From Candidatus Endonucleibacter sp. (ex Gigantidas childressi) (GTDB lineage: Bacteria > Pseudomonadota > Gammaproteobacteria > Pseudomonadales > Endozoicomonadaceae), in contig JASXSU010000002.1 in NCBI GenBank assembly GCA_030674875.1, positions 186,001 through 250,000 of the forward strand: a DNA stretch of 64,000 bases, in the 5' to 3' direction. Under the pieces are notes generated by a model. That model was given only the letters and a program-made list of their open reading frames with translations. It was not told where the DNA came from and searched no databases. The position numbers were made by a program, and so were the translations under genes. Positions within the stretch are counted from its first letter, which is position 1. Each line of letters starts with the position of its first letter. This document shows positions 9,249-18,829 of this stretch, one piece after another.

Positions 9249-10697
9249 ATGAAAAAATTGGGCCCCTTTTCCACCATGTTTATGAGCTGCTTTCTCGCAA
9301 CTGTGTCTCTTCATGCTCGTAGTGACTTGGACCACCTACCAAATCTTGGCGACTCTACGTCAAGCATTATATCGCAACAACAGGAGTTTGAGCTTGGGCG
9401 CACCTACCTCAAAGTCATTCGACATAGGACGCCAACAATCAATGATGCCGAACTAAAAGACTACCTTGAGCGCCTTGTCTCTCGATTATCAGCGTCCAGT
9501 GAAATTAAAGATCACCGCTTAGTGACACTACTTATCAAAGAAACAGCTATTAATGCTTTTGCAGCGCCAGGAGGAATTATCGGCATCAATGCCGGCCTTT
9601 TTATTAACGCAGAAACAGAAGCCCAATTTGCCGCAGTTATAGCCCATGAATTAGCACACCTTAGCCAGCGTCATTACGCACGTAACGTAGAGGAAGCTAA
9701 AAATAACAATCTCCCTACTGCTGCCGCAATTCTTGCCTCTATGATTCTAATGGCGACAGGCGGAGGTAATGCAGGCGCTGCTGCTTTGACAAGCACTATG
9801 GCGGGCCTACAAAGCTCACGACTTAGCTTCAGCAGGCAATACGAACAAGAAGCAGACCATATCGGTATTAAAACATTGGCCCGTGCCGGCTTTGACCCTT
9901 ATGCTATGCCTGATATTTTTGAACAGATGAGTAAGGTCAATCCTTCTAGCGGCCACCCACCTGAATTTTTATCAACACACCCAGTGACTGCAAACCGGAT
10001 CTCTGACTCGCGGGCCCGCGCTTACCAAGTTAAAAAGCGAGGCTCAAAAGGATCCTATGCCTATCAATTAATGCGCATGCGTACTATATTTCTTTCAACT
10101 CAAAACACCCAGAAACTGCTCACAAAATTAAATCTAGAGCTAAAATCTGGACATACCGGAGCACCAGATGTTACTCGCTACGGCATTGCCTTAGCCGCAA
10201 TAAAAATCAGCAAATACAGCCTTGCAAAAGAAAAGTTATCAGTATTATTAGAAAAAGAGCCAAACAACCTCTACTACATCACTACTCAAGCAAAATTGGA
10301 TGCAGCATCCGGCAATACTTCTACTGCATTAAAACAAATCAACAAACTACTAGAGATCCACCTAGATTATTATCCTTTACTGATAACAAAAACAGAAATT
10401 CTCACCCAACAAGAAAACCACAAAGAAGCAAGGGATATTCTGCTGCAACTTAGCCGTATGCGCCCAGAAGACCCCGACATCTGGTACATACTGGCCGAAG
10501 CCCAAGGACAAGCTGATGATATTTTAGGACTACATCAAGCCCGAGCCGAGTTTTTTTTCCTAACCGGAAATCTGGAAGACGCCATTACACATATTAAATA
10601 TGCTCAAAAACTCACTGGAAAAAATTTCATATTAAAAGCAAAACTAGATAAAAAGCTTAGCGACATACATAATTATCGAAAAAAAATCGCACAATAA
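9249..10697 (+). CDS. bepA: Periplasmic M48 metalloprotease/chaperone BepA
   Basis: BepA is a zinc metalloprotease with a TPR domain that supports LptD assembly and degrades stalled beta-barrel proteins at the BAM complex. The 482-residue product has a signal peptide (MKKLGPFSTMFMSCFLATVS), the zinc site HELAH with a downstream third ligand in YEQEADHIG, and a helical TPR C-terminus from about residue 300. Length agrees with E. coli BepA (487). It is the intact third unit of a tandem array whose first two units are broken. Functional partners BamC and other envelope genes are in the window but not in the same operon. Confidence 0.93.
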   Translation: MKKLGPFSTMFMSCFLATVSLHARSDLDHLPNLGDSTSSIISQQQEFELGRTYLKVIRHRTPTINDAELKDYLERLVSRLSASSEIKDHRLVTLLIKETAINAFAAPGGIIGINAGLFINAETEAQFAAVIAHELAHLSQRHYARNVEEAKNNNLPTAAAILASMILMATGGGNAGAAALTSTMAGLQSSRLSFSRQYEQEADHIGIKTLARAGFDPYAMPDIFEQMSKVNPSSGHPPEFLSTHPVTANRISDSRARAYQVKKRGSKGSYAYQLMRMRTIFLSTQNTQKLLTKLNLELKSGHTGAPDVTRYGIALAAIKISKYSLAKEKLSVLLEKEPNNLYYITTQAKLDAASGNTSTALKQINKLLEIHLDYYPLLITKTEILTQQENHKEARDILLQLSRMRPEDPDIWYILAEAQGQADDILGLHQARAEFFFLTGNLEDAITHIKYAQKLTGKNFILKAKLDKKLSDIHNYRKKIAQ

Positions 10698-10741
10698 TCT
10701 AACAAAACCTGCGGAAAATCTGAAGATGCCTCGATACACAG

Positions 10742-11698
10742 TCAAATAGCAAAATTCAGCATCCTCTTCAATGGAATTAACGCCTTGGATCTGATCATTT
10801 CCGGAACCTCAATTTTATTTATGTCTGACGGCTGCTCCAAACATTGTAGTAACCTATCAAGAGTATTCATTTCCATCCATGGGCAATGCCCGCAACTTTT
10901 ACAAGTTGCTCCATTACCAGCCGACGGGGCCTCAATAAACTCTTTATCCGGAGATGCCTGTTTCATTTTATAAAAAATACCTCGGTCTGTCGCAACAATA
11001 AAGCGCTTTTGAGGTAATTCCCTAGATGCCTTCAACAGTCTACTAGTAGAGCCCACTATATCAGCCATTGCTACTACCGACTCAGGAGACTCAGGATGCA
11101 CCAAAACAGCAACATCTTGATACACCTGTTTTAAATCAGCAATTCCTTGGGCGCGAAATTCTTCATGAACAACACAACTGCCATCCCACAGAAGCATATC
11201 AACACCTGTTTGCTTCTCAATATAGCGTCCCAAATATTTATCTGGTGCCCAAATTATCTGTTTACCTTCACTATCAAGGTAATCAACAATATCCAGCGCA
11301 CAACTGGATGTCACAACCCAATCAGCTCGTGCCTTTACCGCAGCCGATGTATTCGCATAAACCACCACCTCTCGATCCGGATGCTGATCACAAAAATCGG
11401 AAAACTCCTCAACAGGACAGCCAAGATCAAGGGAACAAGTTGCCTCAAGAGTAGGCATTAATACACGCTTCTCTGGACTAAGAATACTTGCAGTTTCCCC
11501 CATAAACCGGACGCCAGCAATAACCAAGGTAGAGGCTCGATGGTTACTTCCAAAACGAGCCATCTCTAAAGAATCACCGATAAATCCATTGGTTTCTTCA
11601 GCTAGCTTCTGTATGTCTGGGTCTGTATAATAATGGGCAATTAGCACTGCATTTTCACGGGACAGTAACTGACTTATACGCACTTTTTGTTCATCCAT
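10742..11698 (-). CDS. nadA: Quinolinate synthase A
   Basis: NadA condenses iminoaspartate with dihydroxyacetone phosphate to quinolinate, using a 4Fe-4S cluster; this is the NAD de novo pathway. Three cluster cysteines are visible in [20 protein letters not shown] and CKSCGHCPW. The [10 protein letters not shown] and GDSLEMARF motifs near the N-terminus are typical. At 318 residues it is shorter than the E. coli protein (about 347) because the first ~30 residues are missing. An in-frame TAG two codons before ATG 11698 fixes the start. The missing part is not catalytic. It is convergent with bepA across a 44-bp gap. Confidence 0.95.
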   Translation of the reverse strand: MDEQKVRISQLLSRENAVLIAHYYTDPDIQKLAEETNGFIGDSLEMARFGSNHRASTLVIAGVRFMGETASILSPEKRVLMPTLEATCSLDLGCPVEEFSDFCDQHPDREVVVYANTSAAVKARADWVVTSSCALDIVDYLDSEGKQIIWAPDKYLGRYIEKQTGVDMLLWDGSCVVHEEFRAQGIADLKQVYQDVAVLVHPESPESVVAMADIVGSTSRLLKASRELPQKRFIVATDRGIFYKMKQASPDKEFIEAPSAGNGATCKSCGHCPWMEMNTLDRLLQCLEQPSDINKIEVPEMIRSKALIPLKRMLNFAI

Positions 11699-11829
11699 CA
11701 GCTAAGCCAGCCCTCCTCGGCCATCTCATCCCAAAAATGATCTTGCACCACTTCTCTAAAAATAACTGCACTCATCGGCTTTTTATATATTTCGCGGATT
11801 CAAATTCCAAGCGCATCACAGCTTAAGCT

Positions 11830-12930
11830 GCTAACGCAGCCCTGTGTTCACCCATTATCAGGGCGGGTGTTTTGAAATTCAAATCTTTTCTTGGCCGAGA
11901 ATTAAGCCGAATCAATACTCGCTTCAACTCTATCTGACCGACCTTCTTGAAGTCTGTATTCTTTGGAAAATATTGTCGTAGCAAGCCATTGGTGTTCTCA
12001 TTTAACCCTAGCTCCCAAGAACTACAGGGGTGCGCAAAGTAAACCTCCGCCGATAATGCTTGGCTGATTTTCTCATGGTACGAAAACTATTTCCCGTTGT
12101 CAGCCGTAATGGTGTGAACAATATCCTTAAATTGGTTGAGCACGCTGATCGTAGCCTTGGTCACATCTGCTGCGCTTTTGCTGTTCACCTGGGCTGAGAC
12201 CATGTACTTCGTGATCCGCTCGACGATAGTTACCAAAGCCCCTCTATACCCTTTGCCAATGACGGTATCAATCTCCCAGTCTCCGATACGCAATTTATCG
12301 TCAACGATCACTGGACTATCATCTATGCTGACGCGGTTCTTTATCTGGCCGCGCGTTGACTTGCCGTTTCGTCGCTTGTCATACTTCTTGCCCTGGCGAC
12401 GAAGGTGCATGTAAAGATCGCCGCCAGTCTGCTTATTCGACCAAATATGTAGGTAGATGCTTTCATAGCTATACCCAAAGCATTTCAAATTGCTACTAGG
12501 CAGCAAGTAAGCGAAGTCCCGTGAGCCTACGAGTAGTAGGTGATCGGGGTGAGCGAACGCAGCCAACAACGTAGCAACTTGAAAGGCGACGGGTATAATC
12601 AGTCGTTCCTGATCATTCAGCAACAAACCGGAAATCTGCTCTGGGCTCCACTCTACACCAGCTTTGATTCAATCACCTCGATCATTTTTGGCGTCATTCT
12701 ACTCGCCCGAGCCGACTCTGTACGCCGCCTATCTGTTCGGCCTTGTGCTTACCTATGCCTATATCCACGTTTGCCAGTATTCCTTGCAAACTCACGGCTC
12801 ACCGTGGACTGGTTGGTGCCAATGATCTTCGCTACCTCCCTTTGGCTGCAACCGCTTTCCTTTAGTGCGGAAATCTGGCATCGTTGTTCGTAAGCCAGTT
12901 ATTGGTAAGCTATCGTCATCACTTCATCTA
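11830..12930 (-). pseudogene. IS30 transposase pseudogene (copy A)
   Basis: Read on the minus strand it gives the IS30 helix-turn-helix (AYEQRCQISALKESG, then STVSRELARN), WSPEQISG, ESIYLHIWSNKQ, the DDE-core segments GDWEIDTVIG and TITADNGK, and the C-terminal RPRK motif. A frameshift lies before WSPEQ and a stop after DNGK. Between the WSPEQISG and ESIYLHI motifs the palindromic element at 12470-12597 is inserted and read through in frame. Confidence 0.85.
12470..12597. repeat. Palindromic element inside IS30 copy A (128 bp)
   Basis: TATACCC at 12470 to GGGTATA at 12597. The left arm (CAAAGCATTTCAAATTGCTA) is of the second palindrome subtype, while the core and right arm are family A. If the terminal TA is a target duplication the net insert is 126 bp, exactly 42 codons, and the transposase frame stays open across it. 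Confidence 0.85.
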
Positions 12931-13014
12931 TTGCCGGAGAAAAGGGTAGGAGTTTACCTTCAGCTGGCCCCTTCTTCTACCTTGTCTAGTGATGCACTTC
13001 AGATTTAAATCCGC

Positions 13015-13382
13015 CTTTCCAAAAACACTTCATCTTATACCCACTTCCATTCAGGACATCAGATTATGGACTACTATCACTCCCACCAATCACCTACCGC
13101 TTAGACCGTGGAACTTAGCTAGCTTGCCTCCTAATCACATCTTCAATCGAAAATATTTTCCACCTGCAAGGGGCCACTACTATTTCATATCCGCTCATAT
13201 TAATCTGTAGAAAAACTACATTGTTACATGCCTATGAACTTATTAGCAGACTCCCTAATTTATTTATAAATTGCCTTGAATATGCAAAGAAGGAGGACCA
13301 CAACCGCACCACCAACAAGACAAATATAGAGACTCATGCCCGAAACCACAAGAACGAACTATGAAAACTACTTCCTAGCCAT
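13015..13382. other. Spacer between IS30 copy A and uppP
   Basis: AT-rich, without a frame I can support and without a recognisable repeat copy. It may contain remnants of whatever the insertion sequence displaced. Confidence 0.4.
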
Positions 13383-14195
13383 TTATCCACCATTCTTTAA
13401 AATAAACAATAGCAGGAACAAGCCTAGTACCAGTCGATAAATAACAAATGGCATTAGCCCTATACGATTTATAATACCCATAAATAAATGGATACAAAAC
13501 ATAGCACTCACACCTGATAATAACGCACCTCCAGCCATTACGTTCCAGTTCACTGTGGCAGAAGATTTTATAAGATCAAAGGTAAACAGCAAACCGGCCC
13601 CCATAATTACCGGAATTGATAACAAAAAAGAAAAACGAGCCGCGGCCTCCCTAGTAAACCCAAGCATCAGTGCAGCCGTCATTGTAATACCTGATCGTGA
13701 CGTACCAGGAATCAACGAAAGCACTTGAGACAAGCCAATCATTATCGCTTGTCTCAAAGACGTGTCATCAAGACTTTTCTCACACTTGCCAAAATAATCA
13801 GCAATACCCAGCAAAGCACCAAAAATTAAGGTAGTTGCCATGATAACCATCGTTGAACGCAGCGATACATCCAACCCACTACTTTTCAACAGAAAACCAA
13901 AAACTACCGCTGGAATCGTTGCTATACAAACATACCAAGCCATTCGACTATATTGGGTAGAACCTTTACCAATAAGAGATGATAACCAGTCTCGAATTAG
14001 CAAGTAGATATCCATGCGCAAATAAATAATAACAGCTGAGAGGGTACCGATATGTACCGCCACATCAAATGCCAAACCCTGATCAGGCCAGTCCAACAAC
14101 TGAGAAGGTAGAATCAAGTGCGCCGAACTAGAGACCGGCAAAAATTCTGTTATACCCTGAAGCAAAGCCAGAACAATAACATGAATAAAATCCAT
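13383..14195 (-). CDS. uppP: Undecaprenyl-diphosphatase
   Basis: UppP (BacA) removes a phosphate from undecaprenyl pyrophosphate at the outer face of the inner membrane, regenerating the lipid carrier for peptidoglycan and O-antigen synthesis. Both catalytic motifs are visible: GITEFLPVSSSAHL near the N-terminus and IPGTSRSGITMTAAL near residue 165. It has about eight membrane segments and about 270 residues. I start it at ATG 14195 because AGGAGG lies 6-7 bases upstream, although the frame is open to 14240. The next gene upstream is the DUF368 carrier flippase candidate, acting on the same lipid. Confidence 0.95.
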   Translation of the reverse strand: MDFIHVIVLALLQGITEFLPVSSSAHLILPSQLLDWPDQGLAFDVAVHIGTLSAVIIYLRMDIYLLIRDWLSSLIGKGSTQYSRMAWYVCIATIPAVVFGFLLKSSGLDVSLRSTMVIMATTLIFGALLGIADYFGKCEKSLDDTSLRQAIMIGLSQVLSLIPGTSRSGITMTAALMLGFTREAAARFSFLLSIPVIMGAGLLFTFDLIKSSATVNWNVMAGGALLSGVSAMFCIHLFMGIINRIGLMPFVIYRLVLGLFLLLFILKNGG

Positions 14196-14349
14196 ACAAT
14201 AACCTCCTAATGCTGAATATACTATGAAACATGTGAACAAGTCCTAAGCACGCAATAATTCAGTTTGCATGTAAGATAGTGAAAACTGGCACAGCATAGT
14301 AACTGTCCTTACCGGTAAGTAAACAAGAAAACTTCACTTAGCCTAAATA

Positions 14350-14474
14350 TATACCAATTACATTAAAGTCCTGAAGAAGTGATAAACTCGATAACACCTA
14401 TAATCCTACTAATCTCAGCTGATTGGCGTGAGTAATAGCAACCAACAGCCTCTCGCCGCCAATGGTAACTGGTC
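14350..14474. repeat. Palindromic element, family A (degenerate)
   Basis: TATACCAATTACATTAAAG at the left, GATTGGCGTGAGTAATAGC in the middle and CGCCAATGGTAACTGG at the right. It lies in the gap between uppP and the DUF368 gene, and partly fills it. Confidence 0.65.
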
Positions 14475-14485
14475 AACCGAAAAAC

Positions 14486-15379
14486 TCAGGATGACCTGTG
14501 TGCAACCAACTCGATAATCAATACAATGGCTATAGCAACAAGTGCTGCACTACAAGCCAAAAGCAACTGAGAACTTTCACCAGTTAACTGCTCATAGGTT
14601 TGAGGCAAAATATTAGTCATCTTCCCCACCCCTATATCTTTCCACGGCCATAACCGGTTAATAGAACCCAACATCATACCCGTCAGAAAACTAAACACCA
14701 AAGTTCGAGCATTGGTCAACAACCAACTCAGAATTTGAGAAAAGGCTAGCAGCCCAACCACACACCCAGAAGTCAGCGAAACCAATACCGGAACATTCAG
14801 TGAACTCACTGCAGCCAACACCGGCTGGTAAACCCCTAGCAATAGCAATAGAGAGCTTCCAGAAATACCGGGCAAAATCATTGCACAAACTGCAATAGCA
14901 CCACAAACGAAAAAAACCAACAAGTCTGGATTAGCCTCCTGAAAAGGACTCATGCCAGAAAACCACCAAGCAAACCCTACTCCAAGAACAAAAATTATCA
15001 TTGAAAAAACATTAATGCTGGGCAACTGTCTGAGCATATGCCAAATGGAAACCAATACCAGTCCTATAAAAAAAGACCATATTGGAATCGGATGATTTAC
15101 TAACACCCAACCAATAGTTTTAGATAACGCAAATAGACTAGTAAAAATACCACAGCCAAGAATCAGCAAAAATGAGCCGTTAACATGATGCCAGAAAGCA
15201 AACCAACCTTCTCGAAATAAAACCGCCAACGCTTCCGGCCTAAGCTTATTAATACTGCTCAATAACTCATCATAAATCCCGGTAATAAATGCGATCGTTC
15301 CACCAGAAACTCCAGGAACAACATCCGCAGCCCCCATAGATAGACCCTTCAGGAAAAGTAGTACGTTTTTTTTAAGCAT
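14486..15379 (-). CDS. DUF368 (PopT-type) undecaprenyl-phosphate translocase
   Basis: The product is a 297-residue polytopic membrane protein with the DUF368 signature in each half: ADVVPGVSGGTIAFITG near residue 18 and LPGISGSSLLLLLGVY near 165, an internal repeat typical of inverted-repeat carriers. DUF368 proteins (PopT) have been shown in other bacteria to return undecaprenyl phosphate to the cytosolic leaflet. Assignment of that role here is by family plus context. It neighbours uppP, which makes the substrate, and galU. The ribosome binding site is weak (AAAGAA). Confidence is high for family and moderate for substrate. Confidence 0.85.
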   Translation of the reverse strand: MLKKNVLLFLKGLSMGAADVVPGVSGGTIAFITGIYDELLSSINKLRPEALAVLFREGWFAFWHHVNGSFLLILGCGIFTSLFALSKTIGWVLVNHPIPIWSFFIGLVLVSIWHMLRQLPSINVFSMIIFVLGVGFAWWFSGMSPFQEANPDLLVFFVCGAIAVCAMILPGISGSSLLLLLGVYQPVLAAVSSLNVPVLVSLTSGCVVGLLAFSQILSWLLTNARTLVFSFLTGMMLGSINRLWPWKDIGVGKMTNILPQTYEQLTGESSQLLLACSAALVAIAIVLIIELVAHRSS

Positions 15380-15473
15380 ACAAATTCTTTACGTTAATGA
15401 GCGGTAACGCCCTACAAATGCCTTTGAATCAACAGAATCCGAACGATACTTTTCTGCTAACTCAACGAAGTAG

Positions 15474-16301
15474 CTACACCCCATAAAAATTGTTATAGCA
15501 GTAATTAGTAGCATCCATAAAACCCTTAATACTGCCACAGTCAAACCGATGACCTTTAAATTTATAAGCCAAGACACACCCATCTCTAGCCTGCTTCATC
15601 AAGGCGTCTGTAATCTGAATTTCACCTTTTATACCAGGCTCAGTATCTGCAAGAATGTCAAAAATACTAGGCGTCAAAATATAACGGCCAATAATAGCAA
15701 GATTGCTTGGCGCACTTTCTTTAGAAGGTTTTTCCACCATATTGCTCACCCGTAAAACATCATCACGAATTTCAGCACCCTCAACAACACCGTATTTATG
15801 TATTTCATCTCCAGAAACCTGCTGAACTGCCACAATAGAACAGTGAAATTCTCGATATAATGCGGCCATTTGACTTAACACAGCAGGGCCTCCGGGGTTA
15901 ACACACAGATCATCAGCCAAAATAACCGCAAATGGCTGATCTCCCACAAGAGTCTGCCCAGTAAGAATCGCATGCCCCAAACCCTTTATTTCTACCTGCC
16001 GAGTATAGGAAAAAGTACAATCAGCAATTAAAGCTCTAATATCTGTCAACAATGATTCTTGACCACTACCTCTAATTTGATGTTCCAATTCATAGTTAAT
16101 ATCAAAGTGATCTTCCAACGCCCGTTTACCTCGCCCAGTTACCAAACAGATTTCATTCATGCCGGCATCACGGGCCTCTTCAACACCATACTCAATCAGC
16201 GGCTTATTCACCACCGGCATCATTTCCTTTGGCATTGACTTCGTAGCCGGCAAAAATCTCATACCATAACCTGCAGCAGGGAATAAGCATTTCTTTATCA
16301 T
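15474..16301 (-). CDS. galU: UTP-glucose-1-phosphate uridylyltransferase
   Basis: Makes UDP-glucose, the donor for LPS core and capsule sugars. The 275 residues start with the nucleotidyltransferase signature AAGYGMRFLPATKSMPKEM. They carry NKPLIEYGVEEA, LADDLC (metal-binding Asp) and the EKP motif (MVEKPSKESAP) characteristic of GalU, ending with the GSIKGFMDAT region. It is 94 bp upstream of the DUF368 gene on the same strand, probably co-transcribed with it. No anomalies were seen. Confidence 0.96.
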   Translation of the reverse strand: MIKKCLFPAAGYGMRFLPATKSMPKEMMPVVNKPLIEYGVEEARDAGMNEICLVTGRGKRALEDHFDINYELEHQIRGSGQESLLTDIRALIADCTFSYTRQVEIKGLGHAILTGQTLVGDQPFAVILADDLCVNPGGPAVLSQMAALYREFHCSIVAVQQVSGDEIHKYGVVEGAEIRDDVLRVSNMVEKPSKESAPSNLAIIGRYILTPSIFDILADTEPGIKGEIQITDALMKQARDGCVLAYKFKGHRFDCGSIKGFMDATNYCYNNFYGV

Positions 16302-16724
16302 TCATTTTTCTCTTTATCAACATTCAACCATCCCCTCCATTTGGCGCTGCACAGTGAGTGTAGGGGCAAAATCCAGTCATTTACTTTCCAAAGCCCACGG
16401 ACATTCACTTGCATGCCCCTGCCCGGAGCGCTCAATTATCTTATGCATACCTGCTACCAATAAAGATGAGCGTAGGCCACACACGAGTAAAGCCTCATGA
16501 GCCTAGTAGTAGGTAATTTTGGTGAGTGAGAGCGTCAACAACCTAACATTTCCAATGGAAAAGAGTATATGCGCCCACAGATTACTGGATTCAGAAAAGA
16601 AGTGCAATTGATATCCTGCGCCCATAAAGGCCCACTTTCCCCTTAAAGATGGAAGGTTACTCCCTTCTCTCATCTTCAAAGGTATTAGGTATAGGCATCG
16701 CAAGAAAAAACAGAAAAACCTGTA
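16302..16724. other. Spacer between galU and the type III substrate gene
   Basis: Contains one family A palindrome (16442-16569) and otherwise no supported gene. The remaining sequence presumably holds the galU promoter. Confidence 0.5.
16442..16569. repeat. Palindromic element, family A
   Basis: Core CTCATGAGCCTAGTAGTAGG, then TTGGTGAGTGAGAGCGTCAA, ending GAGTATA at 16569. Size matches the 128-bp family standard. The left end is degenerate. Confidence 0.75.
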
Positions 16725-18179
16725 TCAGACTGGTGAGTTTTTACTAATAATGTTTTCAGCCTTACTGCGCTCTTCTTCCACTTTAGCAACAAGACTCATA
16801 GCCTCAGATTCTAGCTTCATAGCTTCTATTTCACGGATGCTTGATGAGGCTAATAGACCCTGTTTATTAATTTGAGAATCAGTATTATTTTCCTTCTTAA
16901 AAGATTGTTCAGCTAGTGCTGATGGACTTGTAAACTGTGACTGTTCTACAGAAGACCCTCGATCCTTTGTTACTGGTATTTCCGTAGACTTCTGGTCAAG
17001 GTGTGGTTTATTAACGATTTCTGAAGGTTTATCAAGATTAACCAGTATAGCTCCGAATACTTTAGCAATATCAACTAGCGCTTGCTCGTCAGGAATATCT
17101 TTACGAAGGTTATTTAAAATTGTATCTGAACTCCCCACATCATTAAAATTAAGTAGAGCCAGAACACCGTCAGGAATATTGGCGCCAAAATCACGCAATG
17201 ATTTTTCAAGACGGTGCTCGTCTACAACTTTTTGAGCACGTGTATCTTGATTATTTCTCTGAGCCCTATCAAGATCAAGGATGGTATGCTTACCTTCCAG
17301 CAGCATTTGATTGGTCTTTTCATCAACCACCGCGTTGTCATAATTAACCTTATCGGTATCGACTCGTCGCTGTTCACCGTTACTTGATACGCCTTTATCA
17401 AAGCGTTGCTTAATACCGTTAGTAATTAAGAAAATGTTCTGAATCCCTCTTGTTAGTTCATTGCGTAATGAGCTTATGCTTTTATTAATGGCTTCAGTGA
17501 GTGCTGCAGTATCATTACCGAGAGACGCGATATCCGTTGTCAGCACGGATATTTCTTGTTTTAACAGTTCAATTTCAGACTCTAACTGCTCATCAGCACC
17601 ACCTTTATCAACCAAAGCACTTTCTTTTTCTGTCAAAAGTGTCTCTTTTTCAACTTTTAAACTCTGTTTTTCCGTTTGCAATTCCTGCTTATCTGCTAAC
17701 TCATCTTGTTGTGTAACTATACTCCTAACTGTAGAGAGATTTCTATCCAACTGGCCTAGCAGCTCTTTTGAGGCAGAATCAATACTACCTAAACTTGAAA
17801 GCGCACGCATGTCTGAAACCATGCCTTTAACTAGCATCAACACAGATGTGGTATCTGCCATATCTAGTGCATCAATATCAAATCTCTTATTAAAGAACTT
17901 AACGCTTTCCTGTAACCCAACTAGCTGGGCACTGCCTGCGACAAAAGACAACTCCTGAGCTGATGCCGGAGAAGAAGTGGCGGGCTGATCAAGAGCAACT
18001 TGCTCATTCTGAGTATCCGGTACATTAGTGTTACTTTCAACAACCTCAGAGGAGCTAGCTGTGCTGTAACTTAATTGTACGCCTTCGGAACTGGTAGCCC
18101 CACCAGAGTTCTGAGCTGGCAATAAAGGATTGTTATTATTAGAATTTGGCCGGCTATTAGTGTTAATGGATCCTTCCAT
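16725..18179 (-). CDS. Putative type III secretion substrate, coiled coil
   Basis: I do not recognise a named family. The 484-residue product has a low-complexity Ser/Asn/Thr-rich N-terminus (about residues 1-70), as in many type III secreted proteins. A heptad-rich coiled coil follows (about 155-225, with KQELQTEKQSLKVEKETL), then a mixed helical region and a second short coiled coil at the C-terminus. I see no membrane segment and no Sec signal. It starts 12 bp after an LcrH/SycD-type chaperone gene, and its ribosome binding site (GAGGAG) overlaps that stop codon, so the pair is translationally coupled. By analogy with class II chaperone operons it may be a translocator or an effector. Absence of a hydrophobic segment favours an effector or a YopD/SseD-like hydrophilic subunit. 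Confidence 0.65.
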   Translation of the reverse strand: MEGSINTNSRPNSNNNNPLLPAQNSGGATSSEGVQLSYSTASSSEVVESNTNVPDTQNEQVALDQPATSSPASAQELSFVAGSAQLVGLQESVKFFNKRFDIDALDMADTTSVLMLVKGMVSDMRALSSLGSIDSASKELLGQLDRNLSTVRSIVTQQDELADKQELQTEKQSLKVEKETLLTEKESALVDKGGADEQLESEIELLKQEISVLTTDIASLGNDTAALTEAINKSISSLRNELTRGIQNIFLITNGIKQRFDKGVSSNGEQRRVDTDKVNYDNAVVDEKTNQMLLEGKHTILDLDRAQRNNQDTRAQKVVDEHRLEKSLRDFGANIPDGVLALLNFNDVGSSDTILNNLRKDIPDEQALVDIAKVFGAILVNLDKPSEIVNKPHLDQKSTEIPVTKDRGSSVEQSQFTSPSALAEQSFKKENNTDSQINKQGLLASSSIREIEAMKLESEAMSLVAKVEEERSKAENIISKNSPV

Positions 18180-18191
18180 GCTTGACTCTCC

Positions 18192-18671
18192 TCAATTATT
18201 ATTAGTAAACGGCTTCAGTTTTTTGATTTGATGAAGCTCACCTATCCATTTAGTTGATTTTTTAGCCTTTCCTTCAGCTTTATGCAAAAAAACAGCTGCA
18301 TCTGTGAAATTATTAAGCTCTATCATACAAGCTGCCATACAGATATAAGCTCTAGGATCAGTCGCGTCAATGTGTATTGCACATCCGAGTACGGCCAATG
18401 CTTCGTTATACTGTTTAATCTCTTTTAGTGTTACTCCTAGCCCTAAAAGATAAGAATAATTTCGATGATCAAGTAAAGAAAGGTACTTAAAAATAACCAG
18501 CGATTCTTTGTAATTCTTTGAAGAGTAGTAGCCAAAACCAGCTTGGTAAATAGTATCCATCTGGTTTTGACTAAGACCTCTACGCTCCCGCAGTGTACCG
18601 CCTTGAGCTAAATAAGCCAGCCAAAGACGTTTATCTGAAAGATTTTTTCCTGAGATATGGGTCTCTTGCAT
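18192..18671 (-). CDS. Type III secretion class II chaperone (SycD/LcrH family)
   Basis: These small TPR proteins hold translocators or effectors in the cytosol before type III export. About 159 residues from ATG 18671, chosen because GGGAAG lies seven bases upstream; the frame is open to 18707. Residues from GLSQNQMDTIYQAGFGYY onward follow the family pattern closely: three TPR-like units containing YKESLVIFKYLSLLDH, YLLGLGVTLKEIKQYNEAL and DPRAYICMAACMIEL. It lies immediately upstream of its probable client. No needle, basal body or ATPase genes are in the window, so the pair is detached from its apparatus here. Confidence 0.85.
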   Translation of the reverse strand: MQETHISGKNLSDKRLWLAYLAQGGTLRERRGLSQNQMDTIYQAGFGYYSSKNYKESLVIFKYLSLLDHRNYSYLLGLGVTLKEIKQYNEALAVLGCAIHIDATDPRAYICMAACMIELNNFTDAAVFLHKAEGKAKKSTKWIGELHQIKKLKPFTNNN

Positions 18672-18829
18672 TTTCAAGCTTCCCGCTATTTTGTTTATAG
18701 AATGCATCCATATAAGTATAACTCTGAATGGCCAAGTTTTTCTGATATTTTATTAAATATTATCTTTTCTTTTTATTTTCCAACAACTAAGCCACCTTAG
18801 TATCAAGTTTGAAGTACGACAAAAGTAGT

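Larger units (their letters stand above)
11794..13014 (-). mobile_element. IS30-family element, dead copy A
   Basis: Bounded by inverted repeats GCGGATTCAAATTCCAAG... and its imperfect complement ending ATTTAAATCCGC, about 25 bp, total about 1.22 kb. The single gene on the minus strand is a broken IS30 transposase. Copy B at 19479-20697 has the same structure and the same internal palindrome, so the two descend from one already-modified element. I could not see a convincing target duplication. Confidence 0.88.

Noticed and set aside
17461-17958. Plus-strand frame of 165 residues opposite the type III client gene
   Set aside because: It is antisense to a longer, coupled gene with a good ribosome site. 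Its Ser-rich composition is a mirror of the coiled coil's codons.
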